From the NCBI RefSeq assembly GCF_000590475.1, contig NZ_CP007441.1, forward strand, positions 1,697,231-1,761,230: a stretch of 64,000 nucleotides of DNA. The letters are read 5' to 3'. Made by a program: the position numbers and the translations under genes. Below, piece by piece: positions 17,856 through 26,162 of this stretch. Within the stretch, counting starts at the first letter, position 1. Every line of letters starts with the position of its first letter. The stretch is from Stutzerimonas stutzeri (lineage in GTDB: Bacteria; Pseudomonadota; Gammaproteobacteria; Pseudomonadales; Pseudomonadaceae). The notes beneath the pieces were generated by a model. The model ran no database searches, was not told the DNA's origin, and saw only the letters and a list, made by a program, of their open reading frames with translations.

Positions 17856-18677
17856 ATGACCGACGTAACTGCCTGGATAGGCCGCACCGAGGAGGTCCAT
17901 GACCAGCTCAGCCGCAATTTGCTGATGCGGATTGCCGCGACACTGGGCGAAGCGACCCCGGGCCACGGTGAGGGGTTACCGCCGTTGTGGCAGTGGTGTT
18001 TCTTTCATGAGCCGGTTGCCGAAAGCGGCCTTGGTGAGGATGGGCATCCGGCGCGAGGTGGTTTCCTGCCGCCGGCTGACAACCGCAATCGCATGTGGGC
18101 CGGTGGTCGTGTCGAATTCTTCGAGCCGCTCACGGCAGGCGCCGAAGCCACACGCGTTTCGACCATCAAGCAGGTCGAAGAAAAGCACGGCCGCACCGGC
18201 GCGCTGCTGTTCGTCACTGTGCAGCACGACTATATGCAGGGCGGCCGCGTGGCGATCCGCGAGGAGCAGGACATCGTCTATCGCGAACCCAGCCCGCCGA
18301 AGACCCGTAGTGGCGAGCCGATGGTCGCCGGCCAGTGGCGCGAGGCGGTGACGCCGACGCCGACGCTGCTGTTCCGCTATTCAGCGGTCACCTTCAATGG
18401 CCACCGTATCCATTACGACTGGCCTTATGTCACCGAAGCTGAAGGCTACTCGGGGTTGGTGGTGCATGGCCCGCTGATCGCCACGCTGAACTTGCGCGCG
18501 TTCTGTCGTGCCCATCCCGAGGCACGTATCAAGCGCTTTGCCTATCGCGGCCTGCGGCCTCTGATCGCGCCACAGTCTTTCGAGGTGGGCGGGCGCATCG
18601 TCGCACCAGGCGAGGCCGAGCTATGGGCTGGTGATCACCATGGCCTGGCGCAGAAGGCCGCCGTGGAATTTGAGTGA
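17856..18677 (+). CDS. ich: Itaconyl-CoA hydratase (MaoC/HTD2 hot-dog family)
   Basis: A 273-residue double hot-dog protein that should hydrate itaconyl-CoA to (S)-citramalyl-CoA, step two of itaconate degradation. The N-terminal hot-dog domain covers residues 1-145. The C-terminal one carries FRYSAVTFNGHRIHYD and GLVVHGPL, the hydratase signature of mesaconyl-C4-CoA hydratase-like enzymes. It is the first gene after the divergent LysR gene, in the position of PA0878 (Ich/RipB). The start ATG has GGAGC seven to ten bases upstream. Function rests on family plus cluster; itaconate CoA-transferase and citramalyl-CoA lyase are both present downstream. Confidence 0.88.
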   Translation: MTDVTAWIGRTEEVHDQLSRNLLMRIAATLGEATPGHGEGLPPLWQWCFFHEPVAESGLGEDGHPARGGFLPPADNRNRMWAGGRVEFFEPLTAGAEATRVSTIKQVEEKHGRTGALLFVTVQHDYMQGGRVAIREEQDIVYREPSPPKTRSGEPMVAGQWREAVTPTPTLLFRYSAVTFNGHRIHYDWPYVTEAEGYSGLVVHGPLIATLNLRAFCRAHPEARIKRFAYRGLRPLIAPQSFEVGGRIVAPGEAELWAGDHHGLAQKAAVEFE

Positions 18678-18686
18678 GTAACGAAT

Positions 18687-18790
18687 CGTAGGGTGGATCG
18701 GGACGCGCAATCGTCGCTTTTTACATCCACCAAAGGCCCTGGCCGGTGGATCGCCACCCGGCGGATCGGTAAAGCGTGATCCACCCTACG
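18687..18790. repeat. Inverted-repeat element, GTAGGGTGGA family, copy 1
   Basis: CGTAGGGTGGATC at the left end and its exact complement GATCCACCCTACG at the right end bound 104 bases that nearly fill the gap between ich and the acyl-CoA dehydrogenase gene. Inside are further TGGAT/ATCCA copies. It resembles non-autonomous dispersed repeats; no coding sequence inside. Confidence 0.7.
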
Positions 18791-18824
18791 TCTGCCGCGA
18801 CAACCAGAAGTGGTGAAAAACGAG

Positions 18825-19988
18825 ATGACGCCGAACAAGACCGAAGAACTGAATTTCATCCGTGAAGGCGTGCGCGCACTCTGCGCCGAGTTTACGGCTG
18901 AGTACTGGCGCAAGATCGACGAGCAGAAGGGCTTTCCGGAAGCCTTCGTCAGCGCTCTGACCGAAGCCGGCTGGCTGTCGGCGATGATCCCGGAAGAATA
19001 CGGTGGCTCGGGGCTCGGGCTGGCCGAGGCCTCGGTAATCCTCGAAGAAGTGAATCGTTGCGGTGGCAACTCCGGCACCGTGCACGGCCAGATGTACAAC
19101 ATGTTCACTCTGCTCAGAAATGGCAGTGAGGAACAGAAGCGCTTTTACCTGCCGAAGCTCGCCAGCGGCGAGTTGCGTCTGCAATCGATGGGTGTGACCG
19201 AGCCCACCACCGGCACCGACACCACCAAAATCAAGACCACGGCGGTGAAGCAGGGCGACAAGTACGTGATCAACGGGCAGAAGGTGTGGATCTCGCGCAT
19301 CCAGCACTCGGACCTGATGATCCTGCTGGCGCGCACCACGCCGTTGGCCGAGGTGAAGAAAAAGTCCGAGGGCATGTCGATCTTCCTCGTCGACCTGCGC
19401 GAAGCCATCGGCAACGGCCTGACCGTCCAGCCGATTGCCAACATGGTCAACCACGAGACCAACGAGCTGTTCTTCGACAATCTGGAAATTCCGGCCAGCA
19501 GCCTGATCGGCGAAGAGGGCAAGGGCTTCCGCTACATCCTCGACGGGCTCAACGCCGAGCGTACGCTGATCGCCGCTGAATGCATCGGTGACGGCCGCTG
19601 GTTCGTCGAAAAGTCCGCGCAGTACGCCCGCGACCGCGTGGTCTTCGGCCGACCGATCGGGCAGAACCAGGGGGTGCAGTTTCCCATTGCCGAGGCGCAT
19701 ATCGAGATCGAGGCCGCCGACCTGATGCGTTGGCGCGCCTGCGAAGAATACGACAGCGGACGCAATGCCGGGGCGGCGGCGAACATGGCCAAGTACCTCG
19801 CGGCCAAGGCCAGTTGGGAAGCGGCCAACGCCTGCCTGCAAACCCATGGTGGCTTCGGCTTCGCCAACGAATACGACGTGGAGCGCAAGTTCCGCGAGAC
19901 GCGGCTGTATCAGGTGGCGCCCATCTCGACCAATTTGATCCTGTCGTACGTGGCCGAACACCTGTTGGAGCTGCCGCGATCGTTTTAA
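18825..19988 (+). CDS. Acyl-CoA dehydrogenase of the itaconate cluster
   Basis: A 387-residue flavoprotein of the acyl-CoA dehydrogenase family, orthologous in position to PA0879. The FAD/substrate motifs MGVTEPTTGTDTT and WISRIQHSDLM are present. The medium-chain-enzyme position for the catalytic base (YEGT) reads YQVAP, so no Glu is there; instead Glu245 lies in DGLNAERTLI, which aligns with the catalytic Glu of isovaleryl-CoA dehydrogenase. A branched short acyl-CoA substrate such as methylsuccinyl-CoA is therefore plausible (inference). The ATG beginning MTPNKTEELNF is chosen over two upstream GTGs. It is cut off from ich by a repeat element. Confidence 0.87.
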   Translation: MTPNKTEELNFIREGVRALCAEFTAEYWRKIDEQKGFPEAFVSALTEAGWLSAMIPEEYGGSGLGLAEASVILEEVNRCGGNSGTVHGQMYNMFTLLRNGSEEQKRFYLPKLASGELRLQSMGVTEPTTGTDTTKIKTTAVKQGDKYVINGQKVWISRIQHSDLMILLARTTPLAEVKKKSEGMSIFLVDLREAIGNGLTVQPIANMVNHETNELFFDNLEIPASSLIGEEGKGFRYILDGLNAERTLIAAECIGDGRWFVEKSAQYARDRVVFGRPIGQNQGVQFPIAEAHIEIEAADLMRWRACEEYDSGRNAGAAANMAKYLAAKASWEAANACLQTHGGFGFANEYDVERKFRETRLYQVAPISTNLILSYVAEHLLELPRSF

Positions 19989-19997
19989 TGGGACGGA

Positions 19998-20156
19998 CGT
20001 AGGGTGGAAATCGACCGCAGGTCTTTTCCACGCGTATCCAGTAGACGGCCCAATGGCAGGGAAGACTTGGCGTTCGTTTTCCACCCCCTGGCAGTGGCGA
20101 TGCAGCGGAGTGGGTTCGGGCAGACGCGTGGAAAAGGCTCGCCGTTTCACCCTACG
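19998..20156. repeat. Inverted-repeat element, GTAGGGTGGA family, copy 2
   Basis: The outer arms are CGTAGGGTGGAAA and TTTCACCCTACG (one base missing relative to a perfect match). Inside them lies a second nested pair, TTTTCCACGCGT and ACGCGTGGAAAA. A further single GTAGGGTGGATG follows at 20169. It fills the gap before the VOC gene. Confidence 0.68.
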
Positions 20157-20235
20157 ACGGCAGGTTTGTAGGGTGGATGTCGCGTAGCACATCTGCGCGC
20201 GCTTTGAGATGTTGGCGTCAACAGGAGGCACTAGT

Positions 20236-20628
20236 ATGCAGATCGACCACCTCGACCATCTGGTCCTCACCGTCGCCGATATCGAGGCCTCGGTGGGCTT
20301 CTACACTCGCGTGCTAGGCATGCAGGCGGTGACCTTCGGCGAAGGTCGCAAGGCGCTTGCCTTCGGCCAGCAGAAAATCAACCTCCACCAAGCCGGTCGC
20401 GAGTTCGAGCCCAAGGCTGAACGGCCCGCACCGGGTTCGGCGGACCTCTGTTTCATCGTGACCACGCCGTTGGATGAGGTCGTCGCGCACCTCCATCGCC
20501 AAGGCGTGGCGATCATCGAGGGTCCGGTGCAGCGCACCGGCGCGACCGGGCCGATCCGCTCGGTGTACGTGCGTGACCCCGATCTCAACCTCATCGAACT
20601 GTCTAATCCAGTGGAGACCGCGTCATGA
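20236..20628 (+). CDS. VOC (glyoxalase/dioxygenase-fold) protein
   Basis: A 130-residue single-module vicinal-oxygen-chelate protein. The beginning IDHLDHLVLTVADIEASVGFYTRVLG and the end VYVRDPDLNLIELSNP supply the His and Glu metal ligands usual in the family. It matches PA0880 in cluster position. The reaction is unknown; an epimerase, lyase or dioxygenase role on a C5 acid or thioester is possible. AGGAGG eight bases before the ATG fixes the start and rejects an upstream TTG. Its stop overlaps the next start (ATGA). Confidence 0.82.
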   Translation: MQIDHLDHLVLTVADIEASVGFYTRVLGMQAVTFGEGRKALAFGQQKINLHQAGREFEPKAERPAPGSADLCFIVTTPLDEVVAHLHRQGVAIIEGPVQRTGATGPIRSVYVRDPDLNLIELSNPVETAS

Positions 20629-21977
20629 GCCAGCATACCCAGGCGCTCACCGAATTCCTCGCAGGGCTGCGTTACGAGCAGATTCCGGATGTGGTGCTGG
20701 CGCGTACTGAAGACCTCTTCCTTGACTGGCTCGGCTCGGCGCTGGCCAGCGCGGGTTCCCATCCGATCCCGTTGTTCGAGCGCTATGCCGCCCGGATGGG
20801 CCCGGCTAAGGGCCCAGCACGGGTATTCGTCAATCGCACCGGCAGCTCGGCGTATTTTGCGGCCTTGGTGAACGGTGCGAGCTCGCACCTGGTCGAGCAG
20901 GATGACCTGCACAACAGCTCGGTGCTGCACCCAGCGACGGTGGTGTTTCCCGCCGCACTGGCTGCAGCTCAGGATCTCGGCAAAACCGGTCGCGAGCTGC
21001 TGCTGGCCTCGGTTGCCGGCTACGAAGCGGGCATTCGCATCGGCGAATTCCTGGGTCGCTCGCACTACCGCGTCTTTCATACCACAGCCACGGTCGGCAC
21101 CCTCGCTGCGGCGGTAGCGGTGGGTAAGTTGTTGGATTTCGATCAGCAACAGTTCACTCATTTGCTGGGCAGTGCCGGCACTCAGGCTGCGGGGCTCTGG
21201 GAGTTTCTCCGCGATGCCGCCGATTCCAAACAGCTGCATACGGCCAAGGCCGCGGCGGATGGGCTGTTGGCTGCTTACCTGACGGCAGAAGGGCTGACCG
21301 GCGCGCAGAACATCCTCGAAGGCGAGCAGGGCATGGCCGCGGGTATGTCCAGCGATGCCGACCCGAGCAAGCTATCGGACCGCCTCGGCTCGCGCTGGGC
21401 GCTGGCTGAAACCTCGTTCAAGTACCACGCCTCGTGCCGCCATACTCATCCGGCAGCGGATGCGCTGCTCTTGCTGATGCAGCGTGAAGGGCTGCGTGCT
21501 GATGACATTTCCAGCGTGACCACTCGGGTGCATCAGGGCGCCATCGACGTGCTTGGCCGGGTGACGGTGCCGCAAAGCGTGCACCAGGCGAAGTTCTCCA
21601 TGGGCACCGTGCTCGGCCTGATCGCCGTGCACGGCAAGGCCGGGCTGCCAGAATTCCACACCCTGGCGCTGACCGACGAGGCGGTGGCAGCCTTTCGCGA
21701 CAAGGTCGAGATGGTACTTGATCCCGAGGTCGACGGTGCTTATCCGGCACGCTGGCTCGGTCGCGTGACGGTCCAGACCACCGACGGCCGCACCCTGAGC
21801 GCGGCCATCGACGATCCCAAGGGCGACCCGGGCAACACGCTCAGCCGCGCCGAACTGGAGGACAAGTTCCGCCGGCTGGTGCAGTTTTCCGATGCGCGCA
21901 GCGCGGACGAGGCGGGCGCATTGATCGAGAGGGTCTGGCGGCTGCGTGAGCTGCGGCAGCTGGACACGCTGGCCTGA
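20625..21977 (+). CDS. MmgE/PrpD family protein (2-methylcitrate dehydratase / cis-aconitate decarboxylase fold)
   Basis: A 450-residue protein of the MmgE/PrpD family. This fold includes 2-methylcitrate dehydratase PrpD and cis-aconitate decarboxylase, the enzyme that makes itaconate in macrophages and fungi. Visible family patterns are ARMGPAKGPARVF, NGASSHLVEQDDLHNSSVLHP and FKYHASCRHTHPAADA. It overlaps the VOC gene by four bases and is orthologous in position to PA0881. It is not needed for the three-step itaconate route, so its substrate here is open. Confidence 0.85.
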   Translation: MSQHTQALTEFLAGLRYEQIPDVVLARTEDLFLDWLGSALASAGSHPIPLFERYAARMGPAKGPARVFVNRTGSSAYFAALVNGASSHLVEQDDLHNSSVLHPATVVFPAALAAAQDLGKTGRELLLASVAGYEAGIRIGEFLGRSHYRVFHTTATVGTLAAAVAVGKLLDFDQQQFTHLLGSAGTQAAGLWEFLRDAADSKQLHTAKAAADGLLAAYLTAEGLTGAQNILEGEQGMAAGMSSDADPSKLSDRLGSRWALAETSFKYHASCRHTHPAADALLLLMQREGLRADDISSVTTRVHQGAIDVLGRVTVPQSVHQAKFSMGTVLGLIAVHGKAGLPEFHTLALTDEAVAAFRDKVEMVLDPEVDGAYPARWLGRVTVQTTDGRTLSAAIDDPKGDPGNTLSRAELEDKFRRLVQFSDARSADEAGALIERVWRLRELRQLDTLA

Positions 21978-21980
21978 GTC

Positions 21981-22081
21981 GTTGGGTGAATAACGGCGAA
22001 GCCTCACCCACCAGAACAGCGCCAGCTTCGCAGAGACTTGAACAGACGCGTGGAAAAGCCTTCGTCGTTTTCCACCCTACG
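21981..22081. repeat. Repeat element, GTAGGGTGGA family, copy 3 (partial or rearranged)
   Basis: The right half (ACGCGTGGAAAAG then TTTTCCACCCTACG) matches the right half of copy 2 closely. The left end is a different hairpin, TGGGTGA/TCACCCA. It occupies the gap between the MmgE/PrpD gene and the CoA-transferase gene. Confidence 0.62.
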
Positions 22082-22101
22082 CCGAATTGCAGGAACCGAA
22101 C

Positions 22102-23307
22102 ATGAACGACACCCAAGCCAAACCCCGCCCACTCGATGGCATCACCGTGGTCAGCCTCGAGCACGCTATCGCCGCGCCGTTCTGCACACGGCAATTGGCT
22201 GACCTGGGCGCTCGGGTGATCAAAATCGAGCGACCCGGCTCCGGCGATTTCGCCCGTGGCTATGACGAGCGCGTCGATGGTCTGGCGTCTCACTTCGTCT
22301 GGACCAACCGCTCGAAGGAGAGCCTGACGCTCGACGTGAAGCAGGAAGCCGCCAATGGCGTGCTCGAGCAGCTGCTCGCCACCGCTGACGTGTTGGTGCA
22401 GAACCTCGCACCGGGTGCTGCGGCGAGGATGGGGCTGTCGTTCGAAACGCTGCACGAGCGTTTCCCTCGATTGATCGTCTGTGATATTTCCGGCTATGGC
22501 GAGGGCGGCCCTTACGAGCAGAAGAAGGCCTACGACCTGCTGATCCAGAGCGAGGGCGGATTTCTCTCCGTCACGGGCGGGCCAGGCGAGACCGAGATGG
22601 CCAAGGCCGGCTGCTCGATCGCCGACATCGCCGCTGGCATGTATGCCTACACCGGCGTGCTCTCGGCGCTGATGCTGCGTGACAAAACCGGCGAGGGCAG
22701 TCGCGTCGACGTGACCATGCTGGAAAGTCTGGTGGAGTGGATGGGCTACCCGCTGTACTACGCCTACGAAGGCGCGGCGCCACCACCGCGTGCCGGCGCC
22801 GCGCACGCCACCATCTACCCCTATGGGCCGTTTCCCGCTGGTGATGGCGGCACCGTGATGCTCGGCCTGCAGAACGAGCGTGAGTGGCAGATGTTCTGCG
22901 ACAAGGTGCTGCTGCAATCTGAGTTGGCGGATGACGAGCGCTTTTCCGCCAATTTCAAGCGCTCGGAGAACCGCGAGGTACTGCGCGCGATCATCGTCGA
23001 GACCTTCTCTACGCTTACCGCTGAACAGGTGATCGAACGTCTCGAGGCGGCTTCCATTGCCAATGCTCACGTCAACGACATGGCTGGTGTCTGGGCCCAT
23101 CCGCAACTTCAGGCGCGTCAACGTTGGAGCGAAGTGGACAGCCCGTCCGGGCGTCTACCCGCGCTGCTGCCGCCAGGGCGTAACGCTGCATTTACCCCGC
23201 GTATGGACCCAATCCCCGCGCTCGGCCAGCACACCGATGCGCTGCTGACGGAGCTGGGCTATGGGCCGGACGACATACAGCGTCTGCATGCGGAGGGTGC
23301 GGTGTGA
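22102..23307 (+). CDS. ict: Itaconate CoA-transferase (family III, CaiB/BaiF)
   Basis: A 401-residue family III CoA-transferase expected to move CoA from succinyl-CoA to itaconate, step one of itaconate degradation. N-terminal pattern LDGITVVSLEHAIAAPFCTRQLADLGARV and catalytic Asp in CSIADIAAGMYAY are typical; the Asp forms the aspartyl-CoA anhydride. It matches PA0882 (Ict/RipA) in cluster position. The ATG 15 bases after an in-frame TTG is preferred because AGGAACC precedes it. Family certain, substrate inferred from neighbours. Confidence 0.9.
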   Translation: MNDTQAKPRPLDGITVVSLEHAIAAPFCTRQLADLGARVIKIERPGSGDFARGYDERVDGLASHFVWTNRSKESLTLDVKQEAANGVLEQLLATADVLVQNLAPGAAARMGLSFETLHERFPRLIVCDISGYGEGGPYEQKKAYDLLIQSEGGFLSVTGGPGETEMAKAGCSIADIAAGMYAYTGVLSALMLRDKTGEGSRVDVTMLESLVEWMGYPLYYAYEGAAPPPRAGAAHATIYPYGPFPAGDGGTVMLGLQNEREWQMFCDKVLLQSELADDERFSANFKRSENREVLRAIIVETFSTLTAEQVIERLEAASIANAHVNDMAGVWAHPQLQARQRWSEVDSPSGRLPALLPPGRNAAFTPRMDPIPALGQHTDALLTELGYGPDDIQRLHAEGAV

Positions 23308-23331
23308 CAGGCCGGGCGAAACCGCTTCTGT

Positions 23332-23406
23332 TGTGGAGCAGCCCGCTTGCTGCCGATCCGACCGCCATAATGCAGCCACTTGGTTGCGAGCAGGCTCGCA
23401 TCTACA
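23332..23406. repeat. REP-like degenerate palindrome
   Basis: TGTGGAGCAGCCCGCTTGCT at the left and GCGAGCAGGCTCGCATCTACA at the right resemble two inward-facing copies of the common pseudomonad REP theme (TGTAGGAGCGGGCTTGC). It lies between ict and ccl. Both arms are degenerate. Confidence 0.5.
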
Positions 23407-23455
23407 AAGGCGGTGCTTCAGGTAGCTATGAGCCCATAGATAAAAAGGCAAAGCC

Positions 23456-24283
23456 ATGAATTCAAGCATCGTCCGCACCGCATTGTTCGTCCCTGCCACG
23501 CGCCCGGATCGGATCTCCAAGGCGCTGGCGACTGGCGCCGATGCGGTGATCGTTGATCTCGAGGATGCCGTAGCGGAAAACCAGAAGGCTGAGGCGCTAA
23601 ACAATCTGGACGGCTTTCTTGCTGCCGATCCGTCTGCGCGGATACTGGTCCGCATCAATGCCGCGGGACACCTGCAGCAGGCCGAAGATTTGAAGGTCTG
23701 CGCAGCCCATTCCGGCGTGATCGGCGTTCTGCTGCCCAAGGTCGAAAGCGCCGCCCAGGTGGCGGAAGCTGCAAGCTGCGGCAAGCCGGTCTGGCCGATC
23801 ATCGAAAGCGCCCGCGGGTTGGCTGCGCTGCCTGAAATCGCCGTTGCCGATGGCGTCGAGCGGTTGTCCTTCGGCGCGCTGGACCTAGGCCTGGACCTTG
23901 GATTGGCCAGCGGTACCGCATCGGCAGAGCGCATGCTCGACCAGGCGCGCTATGCGCTGTTGCTACATTCCCGGCTGGCGCAGCTGGCGCCGCCGCTCGA
24001 CAGTGTTTTCCCGGATATCAAGAACTTGCACGGCCTCGCCCAGTTCGTTGCGGACGCCCGCGACATGGGTTTCGGCGGGCTGCTGTGCATTCACCCCAGC
24101 CAGGTGGCTGTGGTGCACGAAACGCTGATGCCCGGCGCTGACGAACTGGCCTGGGCGCAACGCGTCCTAGCGGCCGGGGCGTCAGGCGACGGGGTCTTCG
24201 TGGTGGACGGACAAATGGTCGACGCCCCGGTGCTCGGCCGCGCCCGTCGCCTGCTGCAACGTGCCGGGCAAGCGGTCCCCTGA
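23456..24283 (+). CDS. ccl: (S)-citramalyl-CoA lyase (HpcH/HpaI aldolase, CitE-like)
   Basis: A 275-residue CitE-type lyase that should split (S)-citramalyl-CoA into pyruvate and acetyl-CoA, the last itaconate step. Metal and CoA motifs are present: RTALFVPATRPDRISKAL, VDLEDAV, PIIESARGL and FGALDLGLDLG, with the C-terminal CIHPSQV of CitE proteins. It sits in the place of PA0883 (Ccl/RipC). The start ATG lies in an A-rich leader (AAAAAGGCAAAGCC) that supplies the ribosome site. Confidence 0.9.
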   Translation: MNSSIVRTALFVPATRPDRISKALATGADAVIVDLEDAVAENQKAEALNNLDGFLAADPSARILVRINAAGHLQQAEDLKVCAAHSGVIGVLLPKVESAAQVAEAASCGKPVWPIIESARGLAALPEIAVADGVERLSFGALDLGLDLGLASGTASAERMLDQARYALLLHSRLAQLAPPLDSVFPDIKNLHGLAQFVADARDMGFGGLLCIHPSQVAVVHETLMPGADELAWAQRVLAAGASGDGVFVVDGQMVDAPVLGRARRLLQRAGQAVP

Positions 24284-24290
24284 CCGCTGA

Positions 24291-25328
<1,038 letters not shown>

Positions 25329-25526
25329 GCTGGGCGGAATAGAAACTTTTCCCTGAGAAGCGGATGGTAGGGCGTCAAAGCGAAGGCATGAAGTCGACGC
25401 TTTATGCAGAGCGGGGGGCTGCTCGGTATCGAGCGGCTTGCCGCAGCTTTCCGATCAGCCTGCTCGATTTCCTCGTCGCTCCGTTCAGCAGTCAAAGCCT
25501 GCTGCCGAACGGAGGCGCTCTGAGGC

Positions 25527-25934
25527 TCAGTGCCTCGGGCTTTCTTCCGGCATGCTCAACAGCTGCTTTTCCATGTTCCAGTCGAAGGGTTCGTCGTTCT
25601 GCTCGGCTTCGTAACGGCGCTCCTCCAGCTGCTGGAAGATCTCGATTTCCTCGTCCGGCATGAAATGCAAGCAGTCGCCGCCGAAGTACCAGAGCAGGTC
25701 GCGCGGGACCAGGTGAGCGATCTGTGGGTAGCGGTGGAAGACCTGGCAGATCATGTCCTGACCCATGTGCCGTTCTTCCGGCACGTCTTTCAAATTCATG
25801 ATCAGTTCATCGAAGCGCTCGAGGAACAGCGCATGGCTTTCTTCGGATACCTGTTCGGTTTCACCCATTGCAAGCAGGATGCCGCGCAGATGGGCCAGAA
25901 GTGCCAGGTTGTGATCGTGATAGGGGTTGGCCAT
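25527..25934 (-). CDS. Conserved hypothetical protein, PA2817 family
   Basis: A 135-residue acidic cytoplasmic protein without signal or membrane segment. Its composition and motifs (PRDLLWYFGGDCLHFMPDEEIE, FQQLEERRYEAE) match the uncharacterised PA2817 family of Pseudomonas, and it lies beside fadE as in P. aeruginosa. No function is known. ATG is preceded by AGGTGAACC. It reads in the same direction as fadE, 228 bases downstream of it. Confidence 0.8.
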   Translation of the reverse strand: MANPYHDHNLALLAHLRGILLAMGETEQVSEESHALFLERFDELIMNLKDVPEERHMGQDMICQVFHRYPQIAHLVPRDLLWYFGGDCLHFMPDEEIEIFQQLEERRYEAEQNDEPFDWNMEKQLLSMPEESPRH

Positions 25935-26088
25935 GGTTCACCTGAGTCGATTGGGCGCGCGATTATAAAGGCGCGCGGATTGATTGGGGCGTGTCTAGTT
26001 GACTCGTGGTCTGGGGCTGGGTTCGGCCCAATGGATGGAATGCATGTAGCGGCGAGGCGTCTGGCGCGATGACTATGTTCGACGAAGG

Positions 26089-26112
26089 ACCGGGGCGCTT
26101 TGGCGCCCCGGT
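26089..26112 (-). terminator. Hairpin after fadE
   Basis: A perfect ten-base-pair stem, ACCGGGGCGC and GCGCCCCGGT with a four-base loop, lies about 50 bases after the fadE stop. No strong T-run follows on the minus strand, so termination may be partial before the PA2817-like gene. Confidence 0.6.
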
Positions 26113-26162
26113 TGATTGATAGCGGGTGCAGAGCACTCATTCGTGCACTGGCCCTCGATGGC

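Noticed and set aside
18786..20270. 494-codon open frame on the minus strand
   Set aside because: It is antisense to the acyl-CoA dehydrogenase gene and shows no domain pattern.
18687..22081. CRISPR-like array in the itaconate cluster
   Set aside because: The repeats are inverted, of unequal length and separated by whole genes; no regular spacers and no cas genes.
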